From G963702155 sp963702155 (GTDB lineage Bacteria; Pseudomonadota; Alphaproteobacteria; Micavibrionales; Micavibrionaceae), in the NCBI GenBank assembly GCA_963702155.1, contig OY969717.1, positions 682,001 to 746,000 of the forward strand: DNA of 64,000 nt, written 5' to 3'. The notes beneath the pieces were generated by a model. It searched no databases. It was not told the DNA's origin and worked only from the letters and a program-made list of their open reading frames with translations. The position numbers were made by a program, and so were the translations under genes. This document shows, piece after piece, positions 34,010 to 42,913 of the stretch (position 1 is the first letter of the stretch; every line of letters begins with the position of its first letter).

Positions 34010-36184
34010 TCATTCTTCATACCCCTCCAGCTCCGGCCATTCACGCGGATCAGTCACTTCTTTTGTGTGGTTATCGGCACCGCGATAGTGGGTTGGTAAA
34101 ATCTCGACCATCTGGTCTTCGTGCGGATATCTCATGTGCTGGACAACCAGATAACCGTTGGTGGATTTGCTTTTGCCAATGCCTAGATCCGGCAATTCCT
34201 TGACGTATTTTATGTATCCTTTTTGGAGCAGGACTTTGACGCGTTCCTTGATGCTATAAAAACCGCCCAATCCTTCCTTGTTTTCAAAGGCTCGGCAGAA
34301 TGCATCTGCGGTGTAGAGTTCTCCGGCTTTGCTTTCTTTGGCAAGCATGAAAAGGACACGATCATTTTTGCGGTCACGCTCTGCATCAAGTTTTCCGCCG
34401 TATTTTGCATTGGCGAGGCGTTGAACAGCCATATCCAATTCGACCCATTGGCCATCCACTTTATCGACGAGCTTGTTATCAATGGCCGGGCCGTTTCGAA
34501 GCTCGAAGATCAACATTCTCTCGCTTTTGAGTTCGTCTTCTCGAAATAACAAAATCCCTGTGCTGTAATAACTCCGCAGGGATCCGGCACCACTTAAGGC
34601 TTGGAACGGATCATCTTTAAATTGCGCTTTGGAGAGCTTTTTAGTGTGGTGGATGAGGATAACGCCGGAGCTGGGATTGACCATCTCGCGCAGTTTTTCA
34701 ACGCGCTCCTGAAGGAAAAACAGCATGGAATTATTGTCGTTCTCGCCACGGCTGTCGGGGCCACCGTCAAAAACATTGCGGATCGGGTCGATACAAATAA
34801 TGTCCGGACCGTCAGGGAATTTTGATTTTATTGTTGCCGCCGCCATTTCAACGCCATCCTCATCGAGAATGAATTTTGTGCGCGGCGTTATAACGATATT
34901 TTCAGCGGCTTTTTGGGCGAGATCACTATCCGAGACAATTTGCCGGATTCGCTCTCTCAAATATGCATATTCAATTTCGGCCTGTAGATAGAAAACCTTT
35001 AATGGTCTGGGAGGTCGGAAATTTAAAAACGGCAATCCCGCCGCCATATGCACAAGCATGGTGAGGACAAAATCGCTTTTCCCAACCTTGGGCGATCCGG
35101 CAAAAACAGCGATGCCACCAGGCGTTAAAATGCGCGGCGCGATAATGTCATCCGGCATGGGAGAGATATCATCAAAGAGCTGCTGGAGGGTATATGCCTC
35201 AAACTGGGGCTTTTCAAACCTATGGTCGGGTGTGGTGGCCGTTTCTAAGAAATTTTTAACGTCAAAACTCTCTTCGGCACCATCGGCAGCATCCCATTTT
35301 TCGGGCTTGTCCTCGGGCGGCAACAGCATGTGAACCGATTTGACCTTGGTGTGTTTTAGAGCTTTGGCAACGCGCTCTGCATAATCTTTGCCCGGGACAT
35401 CATTATCCGGCCAGATATAGACGTCTTTGCCATACAGCGGCGACCAGTCCGTTTTATCGACGGGTGCGTTAGCACCGTTCATGGTGGTTGTGGCGCAGTA
35501 TCCTTGCTGGATAAGAGCTTCGGCGCATTTTTCGCCCTCGCATAAAATAACAGCATCGGTCTTGATGATGCCCGGGATGTTATAGAGTGGCCGTGGATCC
35601 GGTGCCTCATATTTTCCGGTCAAAACATTATATGGACGGAAGATTTTGCGCCGACCAACTGGGTCATGACGATAAACACAGGCAATCAATTTGCCGTTCT
35701 CGTCAAAATAGTCCCATTTTCCGGTATATGGCCCCAGATTATCCTGTGGCGGCTTTTTCTTTGTCCGTTCGCTCTCCGGTGGCTTGGGCTTCTCCGTGAC
35801 TTTGCTGCGCTCCCCCAGATATGTACGCAAACGCCTGATAACCTCGGAAAAATGGTGTTTTGCGTCCAAACTGTGATACGCGGCAAATAAATCGAGAATA
35901 TCGCCGCCTTGACCTGTGGCGAAGTCAGTCCACAAGCCGGCCTTTTTGCCATTCAGCTCAACGACCAGGCTTTCCCCAGCTTTTCCGCTCACATCACCGA
36001 TTTTAAATTTGCCTTTATCGACGCATCCGGCGGGGAACAGGCCGAACAAATTGTTTTCAAGATTGTCTAAAAACTTTTGCTTCAGCTCTTCCTTGGTCAT
36101 CTCTTCCTTGATTTCAGGCGCGATCTGGTCTTCCGCGTTGTTAAAATCAAAATAAGAGTCAGTGGTGGGAGCTGTTTCGCTCAT
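34010..36184 (-). CDS. Toprim primase - RecA-like helicase
   Basis: About 724 residues from the ATG overlapping the previous stop (ATGA) after GGAAGGA. The N-terminal third has the DNA-primase-like LWTDFATGQGGDILDLF and a Toprim segment (AVILCEGEKCAEAL). The C-terminal half is an RepA/AAA_25-type helicase with Walker A GSPKVGKSD near 365 and FYLQAEIE, IICIDPIRN. It is the likely replication initiator or helicase. Immediately downstream is the GTTGGGG cluster. Confidence 0.8.
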   Translation of the reverse strand: MSETAPTTDSYFDFNNAEDQIAPEIKEEMTKEELKQKFLDNLENNLFGLFPAGCVDKGKFKIGDVSGKAGESLVVELNGKKAGLWTDFATGQGGDILDLFAAYHSLDAKHHFSEVIRRLRTYLGERSKVTEKPKPPESERTKKKPPQDNLGPYTGKWDYFDENGKLIACVYRHDPVGRRKIFRPYNVLTGKYEAPDPRPLYNIPGIIKTDAVILCEGEKCAEALIQQGYCATTTMNGANAPVDKTDWSPLYGKDVYIWPDNDVPGKDYAERVAKALKHTKVKSVHMLLPPEDKPEKWDAADGAEESFDVKNFLETATTPDHRFEKPQFEAYTLQQLFDDISPMPDDIIAPRILTPGGIAVFAGSPKVGKSDFVLTMLVHMAAGLPFLNFRPPRPLKVFYLQAEIEYAYLRERIRQIVSDSDLAQKAAENIVITPRTKFILDEDGVEMAAATIKSKFPDGPDIICIDPIRNVFDGGPDSRGENDNNSMLFFLQERVEKLREMVNPSSGVILIHHTKKLSKAQFKDDPFQALSGAGSLRSYYSTGILLFREDELKSERMLIFELRNGPAIDNKLVDKVDGQWVELDMAVQRLANAKYGGKLDAERDRKNDRVLFMLAKESKAGELYTADAFCRAFENKEGLGGFYSIKERVKVLLQKGYIKYVKELPDLGIGKSKSTNGYLVVQHMRYPHEDQMVEILPTHYRGADNHTKEVTDPREWPELEGYEE

Positions 36185-36939
36185 TTCGCGTCCTTCCAGC
36201 ACCGATCCTGCCAGTCACAGAATTTGCACACGAAAAAAGTCGGGGATTTTGCTACGCGGGGGAGTTGTTCATGGTGGTCACAGGCCGTGAGGATTTTGAC
36301 GGCGCGGTCGCTCATTTTTTGCGCCAACGCGCCATCAAAAGGCACCAGCTCATGGTGAAGCTCTGCCGTATCTTTGTTTATGGCCGTAAAAAAGGCTGGA
36401 TTTTGCGATATGCCCTCAATCGAACCTTCCATATACGCCTGATAAATGGCCATCTGCGTGGCATAGACGGGCTTGGATGCCACGACACCTTTTTTGACGG
36501 TATCATTCCACGATTTATTATTGAGCGATTTGCATTCCCACAGCATCGGATAGGAAAGCCCCAAATCTGGCGATCCTGCGGTGATAATGCCATCCACATG
36601 CCCTCTGATTCGGCCTTTAGCGACAGAGAAGCCGAATTGAGACCCATCTGCCTTTTCGGTGAAGATTTCAAAACCAGCTTGCCGGAGCCATTTGATTGTC
36701 AGATCCTCAAAAACGTGTCCGGCGGCGAATATCCGCAGCGTTCTACCGCTAAACTCACGGCCTTCATCTTTTGGTGTGTTGAGATGCTCATATTGAAGCG
36801 CACGATCACACTCTGCGCCCAGCCGTGATGCACCGAGATAATCACGCGGTTTCTGCAGACCATTTACAGTCGTTAAGGCCGTATCAATGCGATGGTTGAT
36901 TTTATCGGCGAAGGTTTCTCTTGAATTAAAATCAAGCAT
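36181..36939 (-). CDS. PD-(D/E)XK nuclease, Cas4-like
   Basis: 252 residues: LGASRLGAECDRALQYE near 35, GRIRGHVDGIITA, MLWECKSLNN with the E-x-K near 135 and a C-terminal FFVCKFCDWQDRCW. The single early Cys plus three late Cys fit a Cas4/AddB-type Fe-S nuclease, often present beside phage recombination genes. It would process DNA ends together with the SF2 helicase. Confidence 0.75.
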   Translation of the reverse strand: MLDFNSRETFADKINHRIDTALTTVNGLQKPRDYLGASRLGAECDRALQYEHLNTPKDEGREFSGRTLRIFAAGHVFEDLTIKWLRQAGFEIFTEKADGSQFGFSVAKGRIRGHVDGIITAGSPDLGLSYPMLWECKSLNNKSWNDTVKKGVVASKPVYATQMAIYQAYMEGSIEGISQNPAFFTAINKDTAELHHELVPFDGALAQKMSDRAVKILTACDHHEQLPRVAKSPTFFVCKFCDWQDRCWKDAK

Positions 36940-37316
36940 CAGTGTTTCTTCTTTGGTTTTGGCTGGTTGTCGGGGAAGTTGGCGAACAAATAATCCTGAT
37001 AGCCTGTGATCACGACCTCGATCATCGTTAGGATCTCGCCACGGCTGTAATCTTGGAGAGGACGGTGCATACCGATTTCAGTCACGTATTCAGCCAAAGG
37101 CTGGATGGCGGCTTCCATGGCCTCTTTCTCTTGTTTTGAGGGGTCAATCATTGGATATCCTTCCTTTTTCATGAATGAAGCCCATCGGTTCATGCATTCC
37201 ATCGAGCAGAATTTCCGGCGGGTTTTGTCTTTGCGTTTGTCAAAAATTTTGAAAAGCGGATTCATCCAGCCAAAGCCGCGAGATTTCCGTTTGCAGATGG
37301 CACATAAAACGGTCAT
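36939..37316 (-). CDS. Zinc-ribbon protein, DUF6511-like
   Basis: 125 residues. CAICKRKSRGFGW and KFCSMECMNRW give a four-Cys zinc pattern, followed by a helical domain. This resembles DUF6511 phage proteins. Its start overlaps the helicase stop (ATGA) and its stop overlaps the nuclease gene, so it is probably part of the same complex. Function unknown. Confidence 0.55.
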   Translation of the reverse strand: MTVLCAICKRKSRGFGWMNPLFKIFDKRKDKTRRKFCSMECMNRWASFMKKEGYPMIDPSKQEKEAMEAAIQPLAEYVTEIGMHRPLQDYSRGEILTMIEVVITGYQDYLFANFPDNQPKPKKKH

Positions 37317-39007
37317 GCGGCATATCCTTTCGCCGCGTTAAATACGAGATCGCGGATTTTTCTGCGGTTGAATTGGAATGTGATGAGGACGGAGGCTTTG
37401 TAGCGCGTCAGGCTATAATCCATTCGGTATTTGTCCGGCAAAATATCGAGCTGTTTTTCAGTGGGGGACTGTTCTAACCAGCGTTTTGATTTGTGCGCGG
37501 ACGCATCGCTTTCGTTTTGATTAAGCCAGTCATTCGCGGCGGCAAGAGCCACCAGCTTTTCGCTGACAGATAAAAGCCTTGGGCGTTCGTTTTGTGATGC
37601 GCCGACAGCAAACCAGTGGCCGTTCAAGGAAAACACACCAGCCCATGCTTTGAAGCCGTTGGCAATTAATGCGGAATGGTCATCAAGCGGATCAACCCAG
37701 AGGAAGGAGGATTGTTTGAATAGATCAATCTCCGTCATAACGAAGTCGTCTAAATTGCCGCCATGTCCTTCTTCATCGCCTTGGCCTTCATCCTCTTCCT
37801 CGGCCACAAAGTCATATCCGCATAGCAGGCATTCTTGCGCGCTGGCCGGAACAATACCGTCGCACTCTGGGCATTCCTTTGTTGGCGCGTCCTTGTTTTT
37901 GCTGGGATCCAGATCAACGCCTTGCTCCAAAGAGCCATGCATCAATGAGGATGTGCCAAAATCCAGCACGATGCAGTCGCTTTTTTGAACGCCAGGGAAT
38001 TCGTTCGGATCAACTGTCCGCAGGCCGCGGCCCACCATTTGGATCATGGTGGATTTGTAGGAGCTGGGGCGCAGGAGGATAACGCATGATGTGGGCGGGT
38101 AATCCCAGCCCTCGGTTAAAACGGCGACATTGACAATGACCTTGGCTGTGCCATTTGTAAATCTCTGCAATTCATTCTGGCGATCATTGGTGTTTAGCTT
38201 GCCATGTACAAAGGCGGTTTCTATACCATTGGCCTGAAACGTCTCTTGAATTTTGGCGGCGTGATCGACGGTCGAGCAAAAAATAACAGTTTTCCGGTCG
38301 GCGGCGTGTTTACGCCAATGATCCACAATGGCCTGGTTAATCGGCGCCTTGTTCATAATCGCTTCGACCTCGCGCATATCGAAATCATCGACAGTCTTGC
38401 GAACGGACTGGAGCTGTGCCTGTGTGCCTTCAATATCGATGACAAAGGTGCGCGGCTTTACGAGATGGCCGGAGGCAATCAGCTCGGCAATGGATATTTG
38501 ATCGCCCACATTTGAAAATATCGGACGTAATGCTTTTTTATCGCCGCGATTGGGCGTGGCCGTAACACCGAACAGCTTTAAATTCGGATTGGTGTCATAG
38601 GCTTGATTGATAATGCGCTGATAACTCTCTGCCGCAGCGTGGTGCGCTTCATCGACCACGATCAAGTCGAGATGTGGCATTTTATCAACGGAATGCTGGC
38701 GCGATAGCGTCTGCACCATGGCGAACGTCACATTGCCGTCCCAGCTTTTCGTTTTGGCATCATAAACGGATGTAGAAATGGAGGGATTTACGCGCAAAAA
38801 CTTATCATTGTTTTGCTCGGTCAGCTCATCGCGGTGTGCGAGAACGCATGCTTTGTCAGCACCGTTTTTGAGAAGTTCCCCAACAACGCCGGAAAGCATG
38901 ATCGTTTTTCCGGCTCCGGTTGGAGCAACCCCAAGGGTGTTTCCATGTTCGTGGAGGGCATTAACACAGCTCTCCACGAACACCTTTTGGCGTGGCCTTA
39001 AAATCAT
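37313..39007 (-). CDS. SF2 DEAD/DEAH-box helicase
   Basis: 564 residues with helicase motifs: GVAPTGAGKTIML (I, near 26-36), VVDEAHHAA (II, near 116), FGVTATPNR (III), VIFCSTVDHA, ILLRPSSYKSTMIQMVGRGLR (V/VI) and a zinc-like C..C...C..C near 375-395. Related to the ResIII-type helicases found in phages. It lies with nuclease, SSB-like and Sak4-like genes and probably acts in recombination. Confidence 0.85.
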   Translation of the reverse strand: MILRPRQKVFVESCVNALHEHGNTLGVAPTGAGKTIMLSGVVGELLKNGADKACVLAHRDELTEQNNDKFLRVNPSISTSVYDAKTKSWDGNVTFAMVQTLSRQHSVDKMPHLDLIVVDEAHHAAAESYQRIINQAYDTNPNLKLFGVTATPNRGDKKALRPIFSNVGDQISIAELIASGHLVKPRTFVIDIEGTQAQLQSVRKTVDDFDMREVEAIMNKAPINQAIVDHWRKHAADRKTVIFCSTVDHAAKIQETFQANGIETAFVHGKLNTNDRQNELQRFTNGTAKVIVNVAVLTEGWDYPPTSCVILLRPSSYKSTMIQMVGRGLRTVDPNEFPGVQKSDCIVLDFGTSSLMHGSLEQGVDLDPSKNKDAPTKECPECDGIVPASAQECLLCGYDFVAEEEDEGQGDEEGHGGNLDDFVMTEIDLFKQSSFLWVDPLDDHSALIANGFKAWAGVFSLNGHWFAVGASQNERPRLLSVSEKLVALAAANDWLNQNESDASAHKSKRWLEQSPTEKQLDILPDKYRMDYSLTRYKASVLITFQFNRRKIRDLVFNAAKGYAA

Positions 39008-39032
39008 TGGAATGTCCTGAAAAAATTAAGGG

Positions 39033-39662
39033 TTACTGCGCCCAGGATGGTTTGCTGGGGTTGTCTGGTTGCTGTGGCGATGCTGGTTGTTGTCCGGCAT
39101 TTTGCTGTGGCGGCGGTGACTGATTATTTTGCGGCATCGCATAGCCATTGGCGGCAACAAAGCCCTGATAATCTTTATTATCCGGTGTGATCGCCGTGCG
39201 GATTTCGTTTTTATCGTCATCACGCGTGTCTTTGCCGACATCAATCAAGGCCAAAAACTCAATGCCATCGAGGTCGGCAAAGCCAGATATGCGGCGTTTG
39301 TTTTGTGCTTCAGGCGAGTTGTCCTTCGGATTAACGCCTCTGGATGAATTCAATATGGCTTTCACGAAAGATCGGCCCATATCTGCCCACTTAGGCCCGT
39401 TGGGAGAATGCAGTCCGATATTGCTCCAAACCTTACGCTTCGCAAATTTTCCTTCTGTGATTACAAATTCACAATCAAGATAAATCGCGCCCGTTGTGTC
39501 GTTGCGCTTGGCATAGCCGCCAGTCCAACCCATGCTCGGATCGTCATATCCGCCTGGTTTGATTGTCATGCGAACAGGTGCAACCGTGCCTTTCGGGATG
39601 ATGTCGTAATTCTGCTGTTCGTCAGCACTGTTAAAGTCACTCCATGATGATTGATCATTCAT
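39033..39662 (-). CDS. SSB-like (putative) early protein
   Basis: 209 residues. An OB-like N-terminal part (PKGTVAPVRMTIKPGGYDD, YLDCEFVITEGKFAKRKVW) and a proline/glutamine-rich disordered C-terminal tail end in SWAQ. This layout and its position just before the Sak4-like gene suggest a single-strand DNA binding partner. No named family was recognised. Confidence 0.5.
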   Translation of the reverse strand: MNDQSSWSDFNSADEQQNYDIIPKGTVAPVRMTIKPGGYDDPSMGWTGGYAKRNDTTGAIYLDCEFVITEGKFAKRKVWSNIGLHSPNGPKWADMGRSFVKAILNSSRGVNPKDNSPEAQNKRRISGFADLDGIEFLALIDVGKDTRDDDKNEIRTAITPDNKDYQGFVAANGYAMPQNNQSPPPQQNAGQQPASPQQPDNPSKPSWAQ

Positions 39663-40536
39663 TGTTTTCGTCCTTTTCTTCTATTTGAGGTGGTTGAGTG
39701 TTTTCTGGCAGGGAATGGGAGAGTCGCTCCGGCGCGGCGATGGCAGGGCCTTTGATCTTGGCCATGAGTTTGCCGAGGTGGGGTTCTTCAAGAACCTCTA
39801 ACCGACCGGAGCGATCTTTGGCAGGAAACCCGTATGGATTGAGCGTATGGTTTACAAAGGCACGATAAGCACTTCCGTCATCCGCTTGGATTTCTGCCAT
39901 GGTGACAACCTGGTCAACAATGCCAGGAAGCTCTAATCCGGTTTTTGATCCATCAATCTGCGGCAGGAAAATTTTGCGATTGAAGTCATCGGTTTTCTCA
40001 TCGAGAATTCCGACAAACCAGATATTCTTTTCGCGTGTGTGCTGCAGGTGCGTCAGCCACGCGATCATTTCTTGTCCGTGCAAACCGTATGCGCCGCGCG
40101 TATCGGGCTTGCCTGTTTTTTCTGAAAAGGCTTGTGGTTGGCCTTTGCACCATTGAAAACAAAGCCGACCGGCCACGGTGATACTGTCGACAAACACGGT
40201 TTCGTATTTGTCCAACACTTCCGGCTCACCAAATTTTTCACAGACCGCATTATAATGCGCCGGACTATAAGGCTGGTCGTCCCGTAGGGCAGGATTGGCG
40301 CCGCCAATATAAACAGCAAAATCACGGCATTCTTGCCATGTACGAGGGCGAATTGAATCACCCTCCCAACCTTGGACGGCTAGATCCCCAGCTTCTAAAT
40401 CAAAAAATAAGGTTTCCTGTGCGTCTAGCGTCCAAAGCAGAGAAGTTTTACCAATACCGGATTTCCCAAAGATAACGCCTGTAATGCCACGTGTTTCTTT
40501 GAGCCGCTCATCGGCGGATATAATAGGAAGGCTCAT
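39655..40536 (-). CDS. RecA-like ATPase, Sak4-type
   Basis: 293 residues with Walker A GKSGIGKTSLL near 24-34, Walker B TVFVDSITVAGR near 113-124 and a compact RecA-fold size. Sak4-like annealing ATPases of phages have this size and pair with an SSB-like gene, as here. Starts in the ATGA overlap with the upstream gene. Confidence 0.75.
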   Translation of the reverse strand: MSLPIISADERLKETRGITGVIFGKSGIGKTSLLWTLDAQETLFFDLEAGDLAVQGWEGDSIRPRTWQECRDFAVYIGGANPALRDDQPYSPAHYNAVCEKFGEPEVLDKYETVFVDSITVAGRLCFQWCKGQPQAFSEKTGKPDTRGAYGLHGQEMIAWLTHLQHTREKNIWFVGILDEKTDDFNRKIFLPQIDGSKTGLELPGIVDQVVTMAEIQADDGSAYRAFVNHTLNPYGFPAKDRSGRLEVLEEPHLGKLMAKIKGPAIAAPERLSHSLPENTQPPQIEEKDENNE

Positions 40537-41075
40537 TGGTCACCTTCCTTTTTTGAATTGTCTTTTTCTGCGGGATCCTCAAGTTTAAAGCTGTGCTTAC
40601 CGAGCTTGATTGTGCGGGCATCTTCAAACTGCCCGCGGACACCGGAGGGCAATTCGTTAAATTGACGCTCGGACACTTTGTATTCGACACGCGCAAGCTG
40701 CTGGATATTCCAGCCCTCGGCGACCAGCTTTTCAATCAGGGGAGCCAGTTTCTTTTGATCCCACTCGATTTTTTTAGGCAGATCAGAAATGATGACAATG
40801 CCATCATCGTCCATCCGGACTGTGCCTGTATCTTTACCTTGTTGATCGCGGAGCTGTTTGGCCTGATCTTCATATTTGCGTACCAGCAAGCCATGAAGCC
40901 AATCTTTGACTAGTTTTGAGCGGCGGAGATCGTCTTCAGCCTGTTTATATAAAGCGTGCAGAACCGAAGGTTTTAAAGCTAAAACCTCGGGGTCAGACAT
41001 ATGCTTTATGCGGTGGAGATCAATTTGGGGGTGCTGTTTTCCAGCGGCGGCAGCGAGGCCGGTTTCGTTGTTCAT
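40533..41075 (-). CDS. Conserved phage hypothetical protein
   Basis: 180 residues with a coiled-coil middle and IEWDQKKLAPLIEKLVAEGWN, VEYKVSERQFNELPSGVRGQFEDART, a pattern frequent in phage early genes of unknown function. Directly before the Sak4-like gene. Confidence 0.5.
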   Translation of the reverse strand: MNNETGLAAAAGKQHPQIDLHRIKHMSDPEVLALKPSVLHALYKQAEDDLRRSKLVKDWLHGLLVRKYEDQAKQLRDQQGKDTGTVRMDDDGIVIISDLPKKIEWDQKKLAPLIEKLVAEGWNIQQLARVEYKVSERQFNELPSGVRGQFEDARTIKLGKHSFKLEDPAEKDNSKKEGDQ

Positions 41076-41181
41076 TGTTCAGTCCTTTCCGTTTTTTAAT
41101 GCAACGGGTTCAGACTGATTTATTCAGGAAATTATTACCCCGGGGTCTGGTGAGGGGGGTGGTTGTGGAAATTGCAGGGAT

Positions 41182-42009
41182 TTAGTTGTGATCGTCCTCA
41201 TGCATTGTGTGAGACAAAATAAATTCCTCGTGAAGCCAGTAATAACCGCGCTTATCACTTAAAATCAGCTTTTGCCAATTTGGTTTGCTTTTAAATACAT
41301 CGCGCATATACATGCTTTGAGAGCCGGAATTTTCGATGAGGATTTTAAAGTGAACGCGTTCATGTCCTTTCATAGCTGCTTCATGTAACTGTTTGATTAT
41401 ACTAGCTTGTACGCCACCGAAGCTATAATGCTCGCCCTTGAAGTAGACGCTTTGATACAGCTCGTCATAGCTGGTGGGTTTTTCGCGTTTTGTTGAGGTC
41501 GTAGGTACGGTTGATGCGATATTTGCGACATCTGCTATTCCAAGATTATTATCCCGCATGAATTGCTTGAGTTGCCCGAGCTTTACGCCTTTTGTCGATT
41601 TTTTCACATTAACTCCTAAATAAGCCTGCAATTTTTCTAAATCTTCGCTCAATATAACTATGTCTTTTTTAAACACTTCAACATCAGGAGTACCAGGCTT
41701 TAAATGAATCTTCGTGCCTGGGTCGTTACCTGGGAAATAACGGATGTTGACTTTTTGATATTTTAGAAGTTTTCGAATATCCGATGCATACAAGGGAATG
41801 TAACCTTCGTAAGTTCTCTCTATTGTTTCGGTCAATATACGATTTTCAATCGTTACTTCTTGGCTTTCTTCAACCATAGTTAACGGGATCCAAACATACG
41901 TTGAGATCCTGTTTTGAAGCGCAAAATCTTTTACATCGTAGCGTGTAATATAACAACGATCAGCGACTTCTTGTATGGTGTAGGCCGTTCTCTCGCAAGC
42001 ATTTATCAT
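41182..42009 (-). CDS. Hypothetical protein with MerR-like N-terminus
   Basis: 275 residues. CERTAYTIQEVADRCYITRYDVKDFALQNRISTYVW resembles an HTH of the MerR/Xis kind, so it may regulate transcription or excision. The remainder is unrecognised. It is the first minus-strand gene of the early region, facing the integrase module across a control region with a LexA-type box. Could be an early regulator; no repressor CI or Cro was found. Confidence 0.5.
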   Translation of the reverse strand: MINACERTAYTIQEVADRCYITRYDVKDFALQNRISTYVWIPLTMVEESQEVTIENRILTETIERTYEGYIPLYASDIRKLLKYQKVNIRYFPGNDPGTKIHLKPGTPDVEVFKKDIVILSEDLEKLQAYLGVNVKKSTKGVKLGQLKQFMRDNNLGIADVANIASTVPTTSTKREKPTSYDELYQSVYFKGEHYSFGGVQASIIKQLHEAAMKGHERVHFKILIENSGSQSMYMRDVFKSKPNWQKLILSDKRGYYWLHEEFILSHTMHEDDHN

Positions 42010-42097
42010 GTGCCTTCCCTTTCACACGTTCAACGCAGCACTGGCAATTTTTTGTCGGGCTTGCCTTGCTCGACTCAAGAGCTGTGCATACCATTGT

Positions 42098-42112
42098 GTT
42101 CATTTTTTGTTC
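42098..42112. promoter_or_regulatory. LexA-type SOS box GTTC-N7-GTTC
   Basis: GTTC at 42098-42101, seven bases, GTTC at 42109-42112 match the direct-repeat box bound by LexA in alphaproteobacteria. It is 86 bases before the divergent early gene start and may couple induction to DNA damage. Confidence 0.55.
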
Positions 42113-42136
42113 CAGTATGAAATTACTATGCATGGT

Positions 42137-42177
42137 TGTGGATAAAATGTGAAGAGGTAACTTTAAGTTGTGGATAA
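42137..42177. promoter_or_regulatory. Two perfect DnaA-box sequences
   Basis: TGTGGATAA at 42137-42145 and 42169-42177 is the complement of the DnaA box TTATCCACA, 32 bases apart in direct orientation. A partial third (TATCCACCA) occurs near 42210. Candidate origin or promoter control site. Confidence 0.5.
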
Positions 42178-42288
42178 ATCCCTCACCAGAGACCTCAATA
42201 GATCCCTGTATCCACCAATATAACCCCCACCCATTAGAGATAGAATTTTCAATCTTAGTTGACGGAACTTTTAAGAAAGGCCGTCATC

Positions 42289-42495
42289 ATGAATTTAACC
42301 CCGCCACGGGCAATGACCACAGAGCAGCGCATCAAAGAAATCGCCCAGATCCTTTTGCGCGGTTGTCAGCGTGTTCACAAGCAGAGACGCGAACAAAGCT
42401 GGAAAAACAATAATTTAAATGAATTTTCGACTGGACTTCAGTGCCAAGGGAAGCGTCCATGGACAAAAGAAGTTATGGAGAAACCTGATGAGTGA
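42289..42495 (+). CDS. Small hypothetical protein before DUF2924
   Basis: 68 residues from the ATG after GAAAGGCC. TEQRIKEIAQILLRGCQRVHKQRR forms a basic helical region, and its 3' end carries repeat copy 4. The final eight bases overlap the DUF2924 start. Similar small genes usually stand in front of DUF2924 in recombinase cassettes. Confidence 0.5.
   Translation: MNLTPPRAMTTEQRIKEIAQILLRGCQRVHKQRREQSWKNNNLNEFSTGLQCQGKRPWTKEVMEKPDE
42431..42462 (+). repeat. Copy 4 of the CTGGACTT-N12-AAGCGTCCATGG element
   Basis: Same spacing of 12, one change (TTC to TCC). 25 bases before the DUF2924 start codon and about 15 kb away from the other copies, thus linking the cassette group at 26-28 kb to the integrase module. 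Confidence 0.7.
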
Positions 42496-42901
42496 AACAG
42501 TCCTAAAACAAGTATCAGCCCTGCCAAAGCTGGAATATGAAGAGCTGCGCGAAATGTGGGACAGCATGTTTGATAAACCGCCTCAAAGCACCAATAGAAC
42601 ATATATGATCCGCCGGATGGCATACCGCATTCAGGAGCTGGCTTTTGGAGGTTTGTCCGAGGAGGCAAGAAAACGAATGCATGAGCTTAAGCGCCGATCA
42701 GACACATTTGCAAAAAAGACGCGTGTTTTACCTCCGGTCGGAACACAGTTGGTTAGAGAATATCAGGGCATAGAGCATCGGGTCATGGTGCTGCCGCAGG
42801 GTTTTGAATACGGCAATGTTACCTATAACAGCCTCTCAGAAGTCGCGCGCGTTATAACCGGAACGCGATGGTCGGGGCCAAAGTTTTTTGGATTAACTTA
42901 G
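42488..42901 (+). CDS. DUF2924 protein
   Basis: 137 residues from an ATG after TATGGAG. LPKLEYEELREMWDSMFDKPPQS...YMIRRMAYRIQELAFGGL is the DUF2924 pattern, with a GT.L.REY.G..H.V.V...GF.Y....Y.SLS.VA..ITG..W.G..FF end. It commonly stands upstream of a serine recombinase and probably aids the recombinase. Confidence 0.8.
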   Translation: MSETVLKQVSALPKLEYEELREMWDSMFDKPPQSTNRTYMIRRMAYRIQELAFGGLSEEARKRMHELKRRSDTFAKKTRVLPPVGTQLVREYQGIEHRVMVLPQGFEYGNVTYNSLSEVARVITGTRWSGPKFFGLT

Positions 42902-42913
42902 GAAAGGAAACCG

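Noticed and set aside
33615..34013. 132-codon minus-strand frame over the spacer after the primase-helicase
   Set aside because: It covers the GTTGGGG repeat cluster, has repeat-driven composition and no ribosome site. Treated as non-coding.
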